From positions 508,895 through 572,894 of the forward strand of contig WBMW01005641.1 in the NCBI GenBank assembly GCA_013396635.1: DNA of 64,000 nt. Reading direction: 5' to 3'. Positions 38,450 through 50,700 of this stretch are shown piece after piece. The stretch is from Penelope pileata. Lineage: Eukaryota; Chordata; Aves; Galliformes; Cracidae. Numbering within the stretch: position 1 is the stretch's first letter; each line of letters starts with the position of its first letter. Below the pieces are notes generated by a model. It was given only the letters and a program-made list of their open reading frames with translations. It did not search any database and was not told the DNA's origin. A program made the translations under genes and the position numbers.

Positions 38450-38590
38450 CAGTTCATCCAGGAGTGCCTGTTTATTTTTTCTTTTCATCATCTGTTGTAG
38501 CTGCTCTTCTTTCTGTACAAGCAGTCGCCTTTGTTCATTCTCCTGTCGTTCTACCTCTAAAGCTTCCTCCAACTCTTCCTGCTCCCGGGT
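38450..38590 (-). CDS. MNAT1: MNAT1 exon 5 (MAT1 residues 141-187)
   Basis: A 141-bp exon, exactly 47 codons, phase 0 at both ends, minus strand. The acceptor ends in TTTCAG (AG at 38591-38592) and the donor is GTGAGT (38444-38449). The protein begins TREQEELEEALEVERQENEQ, continues RRLLVQKEEQLQQ and ends KRKNKQALLDEL. It is dominated by Glu, Gln, Arg and Lys, the long coiled-coil helix of MAT1 that ties the kinase module to the XPD and XPB helicases in TFIIH. It is nearly identical to the human segment, with conservative changes such as Leu-Val for Phe-Ile after the RR pair and Met-Met for Ile-Leu before KRKNKQ (human residues from memory). It joins exon 4 after Lys-Leu and exon 6 before Glu-Ser. 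Confidence 0.98.
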
Positions 38591-41500
38591 CTGAAACAGA
38601 AAGATTAGAAATTGACTCAGCAATTTTCATCTTTGCATGGACTGAGATCACCCACAGATCCTCTGCCTATCAAAGTACCCAGGGCAGATCAAGCAACAGG
38701 AAAGCAGCCAAGTTCTACCTTTTAAAGGTCATTATGGATGATGAGTCTACCTCCTCTTACTGTCCAGTGTAAACATACAGTTTTTCCTTGCTGCAGTAGA
38801 AAAGGTATCCATCTAGATTTTGGCTCTTCAGATGTTAGAGAATGAAAATGGCTTTTCCTTTCATCAGCTCTAGAAAGAAGGCATCCCTCTTTGCTCCCAA
38901 AAACTTTACTTCTCAAGAGATGCAAGAAGGTGACAGAAAACATAATTCACTGAACTTTTTCTGGTCACCCTCTTCCAGATCAGTTGCATCTTGTGTGCAA
39001 AATACATTGTGCATTTATCAATGGTGTAGAAGAAAATATCCATGAACAAGAACATATTTAAGCATAACTCTAAACATGTTACATTCCCAGAAAAAGAGGT
39101 ATTTTTCCCGTGACTTGGATAATACTTATGTGCTACAGAAGTCGAAAACAAACAAGAAGACAAGGTGTCTTGAGTTTTTGTTTCAGGATTTACATCTACA
39201 CATTAAAAAAAGACTTAAAACTATTAAGTATTTCAAACTCATAACAGAACTAAAAAGAAGAGAGCTCAAAAATAACAGAACCACAGACAGATGAAAAAAG
39301 CATTAAAGTTGAACAACTTAATACAGAAGAGATAATCAAAGGAATTCCAGTTCGGAGGTAAGATGGTACAGGACAATAACATACATAAAACATTTTCCCA
39401 AATCTTCCTTTTCAAAAATAATGAAATAAAGGGAGATCCAAAATAAATGCAGAGAGAACTAAAATTATATAAAATTTAAATGGATGATTAAACCATGGAA
39501 AGAGTTATTATTGCATTATTGACATTGAGAGTTTAGTAAAATTTCTTCTTGTAACAAGAACACTCAAATTTATATCATGAAGCACAGCAGTAATGTGACA
39601 TAGGCCAGAATATGCTGAAAAAACACCCGCTCAGTAGGCAGATCAGGATGGTGGGTCCCAGTTACTCCTGGATGCAAGAGCTGACAGATCTGGTCACTTA
39701 CCACTGAGTCAACCAACGATGCCTTCACTCTGCAAGTAGCAGTGACACTTGTGAACAGAAGGGCCACAAACCAGTGACCAACTGAAACTGCATTCCCTTT
39801 GCATTTAATGAAAGGAAACAAAAATCCTCCCTTGCTTATTTCTAAGAATTAATGGATCTAGTTAGTTCAGTCAACAGAACTAAGAACTCAGGGTCTATAA
39901 AACACTCCAAGCCTCTTCCACGTTTATGTAAAAAAGCTGCCTGGACTTAACAGTGAAACCAAAGAAAAACTGTAGGAAAATGCTGACAGATCTAGTCTGA
40001 AAAACCAGCCCAGAAAAGCTATAGCCAGGAATAAGTAAACTGATACACAAACCTAAACTAGATCAGACTACAGCAATAACAGAAGAACTGTCATAAGCAG
40101 ATCAAATTCTTTGTGAAAGGAAGACCAAACAAAACAGCTAAATACAAAGAGCTCAACAGGCAGCAAGGGCTGTGTCAAGCTTACAGGTAGTCTAGACAAA
40201 GTTCCGAGATCTGACGAAATAAAGATTCTCATAGTGAAGCCTGGAGCAAAGTCAAAACAAAAGAGGAGAAAATATGATGCACTACTTGTTCACTGCTGAT
40301 TTTGGATCTCTTACATTACAGTGCTACAAAGTAAAATAGCCTGAAAATCACCCATGTAAATGTATTTCCAATAGAGATGAGAAAAACTGTTAAGATCTCA
40401 GCTGCAATACTGCTTTCAACTGAGGTCCCTTCTGCCTGCCAAACAAAAATTCCAACTGGAACAGGCAAAGGGTTAAAAAATAAAAAAAGTAATAAATGAA
40501 AAAATAAAAATCATGTATCAAGAGTGAGAGAGAATATCTGTTTCCTCAGCAGCAAAATATTACAGTGGACACAATTATTTGTCAGTCCAAGAATAAAGGG
40601 ATAAAAATCAACCATAAGATTAGGCTAGAAATTACAACACTTTTTACCAATAAAGAAGACATTCCAAAACCTGACAAAATGAGCTAGAGAGAAGAATCAT
40701 CATATTGGCTTTTGGGTCAAGGGTACATTTATGGGCAAGATTGAGCATTTTTGTAACAGCAACTCTGTCAAGTCTATTATTTTGTTTCAGTTGTTCAAAA
40801 AGAAATGAATCCAGACTAACTGGAGATCCGGAGACACGCAAGCTTGCCCACATTCCATATGACAGCCTCTAGCATAGCAAGACCATACAGGGGCTTGGGT
40901 GGGTGCAGAGTATCACAGTGCTGCTTGATGCGATCGCTTTGCTAGTGCACAGGCTGTCTGCAGGTCAGGTACGTGGATGGAAGGCTGGCTGCAGGTAAAG
41001 CACATTATTCTTACGGTGACGCTAGAGATTGTGCCTACATTGTAAAATAAGATGTAGCCAAAGACTTGGAAGGTCTCTTCAAACTCTGAAGCAAAGGATA
41101 TTACACAGTGTCAGACACAGGATAACAGATCAGAGAGATGGACCCCTAGGGAAATTTCCTTGCCTTTAAAAGGAAGAGGTTCAAACAAACATTTTTCAGA
41201 TTCCAGTCTCCTCCTGTGAAATCCTGGTGCTAAAGAAATCACTGGGAGTTTTGCCACAGACTTTAAGGGAGTGGGGATTTCACCCCTACTGATTTGAAAG
41301 CAAGTCCTTAGTGCAACTGTACTACAAACACAAAACCTTATTATGTCACACTCTGGGCAGACATTTTCCTTCAAGAACCAATAACAATGTGTATTTTTAT
41401 ACTGAAAAAAATACTTAACAGATTAAACTTTCCTTACAGAAAGAAACGCTTTTGAGTTTATTTTTAAAGAAAAAAATGATATCTGAGCCATTTTTTAATG

Positions 41501-42089
41501 AATAAATCTTCAAAGAACCAAATGTTTTGCATATAGATCACGCATACAATACTCCTGATGTTACTGTTATCAGCTTTTGAACAAAAGTTTAAATGTTTGT
41601 TTCAACATCTTTCATTTTAAATTTTGCATAAACCAGACCTGTGCTTTCCTTCAGTTCTACAGTTCTCTCTTGGGAGCTTCACAATGTCTGCGTCTGGACT
41701 CCTTTTTTCCTTCAGATGAGAAAGGAATGATTGTCCTGGTACAGGAATGAACTTGGTCTCTCCTGGATATTGTCCAATGACACCGCCAGCACGCATGCAG
41801 CAGTGATGTATTAAATGCAGACTTTACCGTCTGCTCCTCTTTCTAAGCTCTTTCCAAAAGAAAGGATAATTGCATTTCAACTATCAATTTCATCTCTTCA
41901 AGCAGCACTAAATACCAGTATCACAGAATATTAGCATATTGTAGTTTTTCAATACAAAGTGAAGTATGCATAGTGCCTTCAGTTTTGGCTTGCTTTTAAG
42001 ATATTTTAGAAAGTATGTCACTTTGAAAATCCTTTAGCTCTTTAGCTAATGAACAAAAATTGTAGGGGAGAGAGAGAAGTTAAACTAAC
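38591..42089 (-). other. MNAT1: MNAT1 intron 4 (3.5 kb)
   Basis: It runs from the exon 4 donor GTTAGT (42084-42089) to the exon 5 acceptor. Unique-looking AT-rich sequence, apart from the hairpin-forming repeat at 41205-41290. I see no other gene or mobile element. Confidence 0.9.
41205..41290. repeat. Palindromic amniote repeat remnant (hairpin)
   Basis: The perfect 9-bp arms GTGAAATCC (41216-41224) and GGATTTCAC (41275-41283) enclose 'cactgggagttttgccacag', then 'actttaagggagtggg'. This resembles a motif often seen in amniote genomes, in which 'caatgggagttttgccattg' and 'acttcaatggg' sit between 'gaaatcctgg' and its complement. A smaller related piece, 'cagtgaagtcaatgggaa', lies at 15283-15302. 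The palindromic plan suggests a DNA-transposon-derived or fold-back repeat, but I cannot name the family. Confidence 0.5.
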
Positions 42090-42193
42090 CAGTTTTATCT
42101 TGTTTTTCTGAATGACTTCTTTGTTATCCTTCTGGTACAGCTCCATTTTCCTTTTGGTGTTCTCCAAGTCCACATTGTTAGTCAAGTTAAATA
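42090..42193 (-). CDS. MNAT1: MNAT1 exon 4 (MAT1 residues 106-140)
   Basis: A 104-bp exon on the minus strand. The acceptor ends in ATGCAG (AG at 42194-42195). The donor is GTTAGT (42084-42089), a less common donor because it has T at +3. It starts with two bases (TA) that complete a Val codon begun in exon 3, then reads FNLTNNVDLENTKRKMEL, YQKDNKEVIQKNKIKL. This matches human MAT1, with Glu for Asp in VDLEN, Arg for Lys in TKRK, Leu for Ile in MELY and Asp for Glu in QKDNK (from memory). It is the helical part between the RING-proximal bundle and the coiled coil. The N-terminal helices of MAT1 contact the ARCH domain of XPD in TFIIH structures. Confidence 0.97.
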
Positions 42194-42944
42194 CTGCATA
42201 AATATTAGAAAGACAGAAAATATTAGGTCAGCATGCATTACTACCACAAAGAAATACTAGTCTTACCCACTCTATCACTTCCAGGAACAAACACCAACAT
42301 CACAGTAAAAGACTCTACTTAAACATGCCTCGTGAAGTAAGACACAATCTGATAAGTCCCTGCTTCAGCAGAAGCTAGCTGAGTTCGTCTAGGTTTATAT
42401 ATCTGCAGTAGATGACAATTGTGAAATTGATCATGATAAACATGAAAATTGTCAGTAATACACTGTCATTTTTAAGTAGCAGCTGCGGGTACATTCCAGT
42501 TAAGTGAAGTTAGCTAGTTAACTAGTTCTAGTTAGATGAAGCTAGACTAAACACATATATATTAAAACAAGGTTAGAAATTAAGTCATTCCATTTCCTAA
42601 GATTACCTAACACACAAAGATGACAGATATTACATGAATTTTCAGGTACACAAATCAATTTCACAACGTAATGACTTAAGGCACCAATGTACAATTACTT
42701 TATTATGAAGAATTTGCAGATGCATCCAGATCAATTGGTTAAGATGACACTCTTTTGATGCCTCTTGACAGTAACAGACTGCATCTCACATAATTTCGAG
42801 CAGAGTTGGCCAGCAAGCTCTATAGTTCAGTAGAATGCTCCCAATTATCTACACATGGCATGGAATACACCTCAATAAATTCATTGGTTTCTATAATCAA
42901 CAGCTTGAAAGATCGTTTGGATGACCAGTAATTCGACACTGTGC

Positions 42945-43080
42945 CTGAGCCTTTCACCTCTAGGTCACTGGTTCAATTGTGGGTCAAGTGAATTCCAACT
43001 GAAAGCCATTATCACTGGGAAGTCACTTGGTGTTCGATACCAAGAGTGGATGCTGGGCTCACATCCACATCCCTAAAGCT
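42945..43080 (+). mobile_element. Possible tRNA-derived SINE remnant
   Basis: 'cacctctaggtcactggttc' followed by 'aattgtgggtcaa' resembles a tRNA T-arm with an internal Pol III B box (GGTTCAATTG against GGTTCGAATCC). It is followed by 'gggaagtcacttggtgttcg' and 'ctgggctcacatccacatcc', which looks like a SINE body rather than random intron. There is no poly(A) tail and the A box is unclear. I could not assign a family. It might instead be an old tRNA pseudogene or chance similarity. Confidence 0.35.
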
Positions 43081-43578
43081 AGTGAAGACCACAAATGTAC
43101 AGCATTCTTCCCCAAAACCTCAAAGAGCTTTGTCACATACCTACAGTAAGCTTACAAAAGCAGAAGAGAAATTTGCACAGCCATTGATAAATCCCTCACA
43201 GGAAAATAATGGCATAGGAATTGCAAGGGAAGGGGCTCCAGTGAAAATGCCAGCATAGGAATTGGAAGATTTTTATTTAGTTCTCTGTCCCTAGTTTCTC
43301 ATGTGACTACAGCCAAGCGAACTCTGGGCACATGTACTACTATGAAGTTATTTGTCTAAGTGAGGCAGAGAGAGAAATAGGAAGAAGCATGAAATGTGTT
43401 GTTACCCATCTAACAGCACACATAACTCCATTTGGGAAAGATTAAAATCCCTTATTCTTTTCTCCTCTCCACAGACAACATGGGAGAAACTAACTTTCAG
43501 GAAGGCTCTAGATAAGACAAAGTACCAATAGCCTAAAAACTGGCAGACCAGTTGAGAGCAACTAAAGAAACAAAAAGA

Positions 43579-43814
43579 AATCAGGAGACTTAGGTTAGAT
43601 GTTAGGAAGAAATTCTTTAATTCTTTACTCAGAGGATGGTGAGGCCCTGGCACAGCTGCCCAGAGCTGTGGGTGCCCATCCCTGGAGGTGCCCAAGGCCA
43701 GGCTGGGTGGGCCCTGGGCAGCCTGAGCTGGTGGGGGGCACCTAGCCCACAGCAGGGGGCTGGAACTGGAAAGGCTTTAAGGTCCCTTCCAATCCAATCT
43801 GTTCTGTGATTCTT
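43579..43814 (+). mobile_element. CR1 LINE 3' end, plus strand
   Basis: Clear CR1 3' end in the sense orientation: 'ttaggttagatgttaggaag', 'aaattctttactcagagg'-type block, 'cctggcacagctgcccagag', 'ggtgcccatccctggaggtg', 'cccaaggccaggctgg', 'ctggaactggaaaggcttta' and 'aggtcccttccaatccaatc', ending in 'ttctgtgattcttt'. About 235 bp, 5'-truncated, opposite in sense to MNAT1. It is one of the better preserved copies in the window. Confidence 0.93.
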
Positions 43815-44374
43815 TAAAAAAGAAAGCAGAGATCAGTTACTGGAGGGGAATCAGAAGGTCCAGAATGTGAGAGCCATAGGCTACAGTTCAGCTGGCCTAG
43901 CCCAGGTGTACAGGCTATGGCCCATCCAGGCACAGGTCTCACCTCTCCTCCCTGCTCTGATTCTAGGGCTCCGGGTGCTCTGCAGTGTCTTGAAGAAACC
44001 TTCCTTCCAAGAAACCTTGCAGGAATCTGAGCTGGTTCAGCAAGGGGGATGGACAAGTGCCAGAGATGGTGCAAGGGAAATAACAGAAATAAGAGCGCTC
44101 CCTTTCCAGGAGTACAGAACTAACACTTTATCTTATTTCTATCAGAAGTATTCAGTCCTTCCTTGAACCACAGCAAAAAGGGTCAGGCAGAATATAGTTG
44201 AAGAAATTCCTAACTTTAAACAAACAAACAAAACGCTGTATTTATTATTTTTTCCTCTTTTCTAAATAATAAGCACTATCAAGAGGACTGACATAATTCA
44301 GCCTGACTCCTGAGAAAGAGCTGCACTCGTGCAGCCCTCCCCAGCCTCCTGACTTCAGGAGGGATCTGAGAAGC

Positions 44375-44505
44375 AGGCTGGTTTTGTGGGCTAAGCATCT
44401 GATCAGGAATCAAAACCTGGGTTCAATTTCCAGCTTTGCTGCTGTTCCAGGGCAGATCACTTGACCTCTACACTGGAGGTCTCCCACCTGTGAGAACCAC
44501 AAGCA
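44375..44505 (+). mobile_element. Ancient MIR-like tRNA-derived SINE
   Basis: 'gggctaagcatctgatcagg' then 'aatcaaaacctgggttcaat' gives a tRNA-like head with a recognisable B box (GGGTTCAATTTCC). It is followed by 'ccagctttgctgctg' and 'gcagatcacttgacctctac', then 'ggaggtctcccacctgtgag'. The order parallels the MIR body (GGGTTC-AATCC, CAGCTCTGCC, AGTCACTTAACCTCT, CATCTGTAAAA). Plus strand, old and diverged, without a clear 3' tail. Confidence 0.6.
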
Positions 44506-47500
44506 GGAGAATAAAGCTTCCTTTCTTCTGTATATATTCTGCTGTCTCTCTTTACCATAGCTCCATGCAGAACCTACTTATCTCAGGGTCTCATTCGCAC
44601 CTCAGGTGGAGTTCCTGGGCATGACCATATCCCAAGACATCATTCTGAGAGCCCTCTGGCTTCCAAAGTTCAGCTCTTTGGGTTTTGGAAGCAAGTTACT
44701 CATTTAAATAATTTTTCCCCCCCCTCTCCAAAAGGTGTAAGACCATTTCCAATTTCACATTGCAATAAACACACACTTTCCAGACATGGCTGCCTTTCCT
44801 TAATAAAGCACATTATTTCGGTCTAAATTTTAATATTTTAGTGGAGATTTGACCTCCAACTTTCCAGTCTACAGTCCCCAGCTGACAAGTAGCTTCACAT
44901 TTGATTATTACAGCAGAGAAGAATTGTCATGTGAAAATGCTGGCACACAATCAGATCAGGGCTCTGCAATGACAGCAGCTGCATGGGAATGTCAGCACTT
45001 CCTACAACTTAAATCCACACACCAGCTCTGTAAACTCTTCAATGACGACACAAGAAAGAAATAGCACATGAGACATGCTGTGCTAGCAGGATGCCCAGAT
45101 GCCACCTTCAGGTGCAAGAGGAGGAACAAGATGAGATGCCAAATACCTCTGGCTCCTGAACATCTTGGGCGTTTCTCTAAAAATAATCCAGCAATAAGCA
45201 GATGATCTAAGTTTTGCAACTATTGCTGCTTGAAACGTTCAAGTGGGTTTTTTTGTTTGTTTTTTCCTTTCTCCGTTATTAATAGATTTAACACCAAACA
45301 TAAGATTTAAGACTCATATTAGGTAAGAAGGGAAATTTTAGACTTGTGCAGATGCTTGCCTTTATTTAGAACTACTTACAGAAGCCTGACAAAAATCTTG
45401 ATACGTTCTATCAGCTTGTAGCAAGGTGAAAGGTTTATTTCTCCTTCCATTTCCCCGCAGGGTCTGGGAACCACAGGTAGAATCCTCTCCACAACCAGAT
45501 CTCCTTGCATCATGCTGATTCTTCTCTGCCTGTCTTATTCCACCCTGTCACCTGAGGACATGGCAGGGCAGCAGTCAGAAAGGTCCAAACCTCCTACACC
45601 CTCAAAGACCAGAATAGATTTCTCCCACTGAACAGTGACTCATAGCCACAGAGGAGGAACAGTCTTTGTCCTAACCATGCTTTGCTGTTGCTCCTCAACA
45701 CCAAGGCGTCCACATTTCAAAATTTAACATACTGAAGATATACATTTTGTTGCAGTAGTGCAAACAGCTGGTTGTCTCTATAGCAACAGCTGTCCTTGAA
45801 TAAATGAAAAGAATATCCTCCCACCTACAATAAACATCCTAGCAGCAAAACAAACTGTGCTCTTTGACACTGTACAGCTATCAGTGGCCAACGAGCCAGT
45901 CAAAATACCTTCCAACATATTTTCTACTTTATTTTTCATGGGCTTCAAGCATCTCTTCATCAATAATTAGAGAATGGCGATTCTTGCCATTTTATCCTCA
46001 TAATTACAACAGTCAGGTTCATTTTGTAGGGGGGACAAGGCCATGAGAGATAACTGAGAAATTATTTCTCTCTCTTCTCATGTGTCCCCTCCACAATTTA
46101 CCCAGCATTTAAAAACCAGCAAATATCAAATTAAATAACTAACACTCAGCATCTTACCTTCCATATAGATGGGACTACACAGTACTGTCTGATTTGGGTT
46201 TTGGCAGAAACTTTTTTTTTAACATAATTCTTCTAAATTTTCCATTTTTTCAAAGAACTACAACAAAAAGTTATAAAACTAGAAGAACAGAAAGAGTTAA
46301 AAAGAAAAAAAAAATTCATATGCTACACCTACCCTGAAAAAATATTGGTGTAGGCCTGAATATGACTGGCAAAGCAGATGGCTAGTTTGAAAAGGTTTCA
46401 AAGAGAAGACAGACTTATTTTTGTCCATGTTGAAATATAGCATAAGCTGATATAAGAGGCCTGAAACCCTTCAGGGAGAAGGAACAGAAGCTGTTTTGTA
46501 CGCAACAATTATTTATCTACTTATCCATCTCACACTGGTTGGTTTATAAATTGACTTGCCTTGAGACATCTGTTGGAGTACAACAGGAAGACTATTGTGT
46601 TTTTCCTGAAACATTTCATTCTATTTAGGTAAAACTCCTTCTGAAATTCAGCCTCTGCAGGGAGACTTTTGCTGCTTTTTAAAAAAGTGACATTAATTCC
46701 GCAGTTCTATAACAAATGGGAAAGTATTTTCTTGTTATACAAGAAACAAGAAAATGTGAGGCAAAATTTTGGATTATATGGCACAGAGATGCAGCAGTGT
46801 GAGCGTATGTCATTCCACTACAGAACTTCAAACCTGATCCAGCAAAACATCCTTGCTGTAGTCTGAGATACTGCACATTTTCTGACATTTCTCCTCCTAG
46901 GTGCTTAAGAGACAGTAATGTTACTATGTTAAAATATTTGCTATTCATCTGAGACAGCAGGTGATTAGTGTGAGGACCTACAAAGTCCCTTCTTATGTTG
47001 ATCCTTTCTCCCTCACCCACAATTAATTAAAACCTCCACCTACCACTCTGTTCTTCTAGCTCAATCCAGCTACTGCCAAAATGGCCTCTCTACATATCCA
47101 ACTCTTTTCTGTAAGAGAAATTTATGGATTAAGGATATCTATACCAGCAAAAGGGGAATAAAAAGAACAGTAAATCATTATATATGCCAGTGAATGGATG
47201 ACACTAACTGCTGTAACAACAAGGCAGTCAAACTGCACTTCATGAAGTCTGCTATTCAGCTGGGATGCACTCAAGATCATTTTTTATTTCTTGAGGAGAA
47301 AAAATTGATTCAGTGTGCCACTTCAGCAATAAACCAAAGTAAGTCCAAGGTTAACACCTCTAACCTCCTACCCTCAGCCTGTGCAGAGAGCACCTAATAG
47401 AAATTGTAAAAAAAAAATGAACAAAATTGCATGTGGTTATCTTGTTAAATACAGCACCTGATGTGCACGTTCTGCCCTCCCTACTACAAAGAGCTCCTCC

Positions 47501-47529
47501 ATTACCATCTTCATAAACAGCCAGCTAGA

Positions 47530-47740
47530 GAGGGGGAATGGCAGAAGAGCTCTGGGCAGGGCACTCAGAATGGAGGCACAACCTCAGCCTGCACAGGGAG
47601 CCCAGAGCTGCTGTGGCACCTTCACTGCATGCTTTCCATGCCTGGGCCAACACACAGCACCATGCTTTTACGAAGGTGGACAGTTTGAGGGTAGAAGAGA
47701 TGGATCAGATCTTCAGAGGTCCCTTCCAACCAACATTATT
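47530..47740 (+). mobile_element. Probable degraded CR1 LINE 3' end
   Basis: The right end carries 'cagatcttcagaggtccctt' and 'ccaaccaacattattac', close to the usual CR1 3' end (GATGATCTTT-AGGTCCCTTCCAACC). The left part, including 'gtggcaccttcactgcatgc', is too diverged to align by eye. Plus strand. The left boundary is a guess. Confidence 0.5.
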
Positions 47741-50700
47741 ACAAAATAATTATCAGGAAAAGTAAAATGCAAAATAAAGCTAGGAAAAATCTAGTTAGGC
47801 ATTATTAGTCACTTCTGTTCATCCTCAGTTGTCTGTCATGGTGACAATTTTCAAGAAAAAAAAAAACAGCTTGGTGTAGTACTGAATAATTCAAATCACT
47901 CATTCTCATCAGGTCCAAGAAAGATCATTTGGACCGGAACAGCGCAGCAATGAAGTCTTAGTTCAGGTGAAATGACTGACATGCGACTTTGATAAAGCTG
48001 TCCTGTTTCATACTGAGTTACTCCCACTGTTGGCAACAGCAATTTCATCCTTATACACACATGGAGGGGAAAAAAAACCTCTAACAGTAAACAACACAAC
48101 CCACAGGTGATCACAGATGAAAAAATCCTGTCTATCCAAGGATCACTTGTTAGATAAATGTTCTGAGCAAACAAGTCACCAGGCAGCTGCTATTGCACAA
48201 AGCCTTGGAAAAGCAATGAAATCCTGGAATCTGAAGGGCACAAAAATGGCAGCCTCCTTCTAAGCTGAATGTACTGAGTGTTTGAAAAGCAACAATTACT
48301 ATTAGCAATTGTGTTGCGGTAATGCCTAGAGGCCTCACTCAGGTATCAGCAGTGCCAAGCAGTGTGCGCACAGAGGCGAGGAGGCAGGCCCTGCTTTGGA
48401 AAGCTCACACACCTGACTTTCAAAACCTGGCTGAGAAGATACCCTAGGGAAGAAGAAAACCTGGTAGAAAGCACAAAAAAAAAGTTTGCATGATGTCCAG
48501 GGATTGCAGCCTTGGTTGCAAACTGTAAGGTTTCACCTTGTCCCTCTCACCATAAGGACACTGACCTGACTTACCTCAATGCATGGTGCATGTACCTTTC
48601 CCAGTGACAGCTTTTAACCCTTTCAATTCATTTTTCTTCCTAGTGCTAATGACAACAAACTGTTTACAATGTTCTCAAATTGTCCAACTGATTTTTCTTC
48701 TGGGGAAAGCCTGCTTTAAAATGTGGTTTCTATTTTAAAGCCTTGTATAACACATTTTAGCCCAAAGCATTGTTTGGTGGCTACATTCTAAACCACTTTA
48801 AAATGTGTTTTTTATAATAGAAATCTTAAGAGGTGACTACGCTAATGTATGACCTTTTCCCCCACCTCTTTTGCTGTACCACCCAACACTTCTCTTTAAA
48901 TAGAAAAGTCTGTAGTTACAATACACCTGACACAAAGGGGAAAACGTGTTTCAAGTGAGGCCATACATCACATCAATGGGATAAGACAGTGCGAATGTTG
49001 GAGCTGATCTACCTGAAGCATTTGGAAAATCACAATCATGCCAGGGTCACACAAAGCATACTTACACAGGATGTTTACATATTTCCTCTGCCAAGCAACT
49101 ACTTTACTCGAAACCCCCTCACAACTTCAGAACCAAAAAACTTAGCAGCAAAGAAAAAACAGGGTAAAGCTGTGCTTTGTAACACTTCGACCTTGTCACA
49201 GAAAAACTGCAAATTTGGGGTGGGGGAAGAAAGGGGAAGATCTGGCTCTCTGTTCTCTACCTCCCTAACCTGGCAGCTCTAACAGCCACCAGCAGCTGCT
49301 GCCAACCCGCTATATGTTGGCCCCACGAGGCAGAGCTTTGCTCCGCATGACTACACTCTTTCTTTCCCTTCTCACAGTCCAGTTTCCCACACGCACAAAC
49401 AAGCAGGGAACTCACATGCATAAAGAAAAATGAGACAACTACTCTTACCAGTGAAATCTAAAATACCCATAGAGTTGAAGATGCCTCTAACACATTGTTC
49501 AGCCATGCCACACATGGCATGCATAAAAAAATGCTGGAAGAAGCCACACTACTGCTGTGTACCAGGCAGCTGTCAGGTGGAGAACTCTGCTCAGGAACAC
49601 ACACAGGGAAGTTTGGGGAGACAGGAACAGTCAATGAAGTTTGAAAGTAAAACATGTGCAAGGAACTCTGCCACCAGGGAAAGGAGAAATTCAAGGGCTT
49701 CAACTCTTATGCATGTGTTGTTTTTGAATCTAATCAGTCCTCTGGCTTCTGGATCTACCTAAAGCTAGAAGCCCATAAATGACTCCTGTGACTGTGAAAA
49801 TGAAAAGCCCTTCCTTCCTCTCATAAATCTGGCTGATACACTAAGAAATGAAGAGGTATTTCAGGTGTCCCTTTCCAGTAACTAATTTCAATTCCTGACA
49901 ACTCCATTTACTGAGCTCCTAAGCAATGTGTTCGCAGGACCAGCACAGTTACAGACAAATCCACTCTTCTTCACAAGGTTATGAAGACCAGCTGTGAGTT
50001 CTGCTGCCTCTCGAGCGAATTGCTATCAGAGGCTCTGGAACCATTTGGAATTTAACAACCTAATCCCAAGAGCTGGGGAATCATAACACGCTGAACAAAT
50101 TGATGAGGTTCAGGCGTTTTCAAGGCAAAACTTAACTCCCTTGTTGCAGATACCACAACACCATGTAACAGCAGTAAGTGGAAAACCTGTATTTAAAGTT
50201 ACATAAACGCAAAGCAGTTTTCCTTTCCACGAGCACACAGACTCCTCCAGGATCCTCTGGCTAAGCTGCAACCATTCTTTCTCCTCACCCCCTCCTTCCT
50301 CTACACCATCCAAAAGAATATACAAACAGAACTACACCCACATCGTCTCCTCCAGATATTTGGACCCATATGAGTGTGCCTGGTGTTTCCCAGCCACATG
50401 ATCTAGCTCTCCAGCCTCAGCCTTCTGATGCCAACAAAAATATGACACATTACTCACAGCAGTAAATGTATTGGATACATTTCTACAGAACACCACAGTG
50501 CAAAACAGAGCAAGGGCTCCTTTGAAAAGCTGAAAGGGAGTGGCATCTCCATGTTTTCCTTCAAATTGCATTCACTGCCTATTCTAAGCCACCTCTTCAT
50601 ACTCCAGGACAAGAAAAGAAAAGCTTCAGAAGCCTATAAAACCAAGAAACAAACCATTTAGGAGTCATTCCTTTGAACACATCCATGTTTTTCTAAGCAA

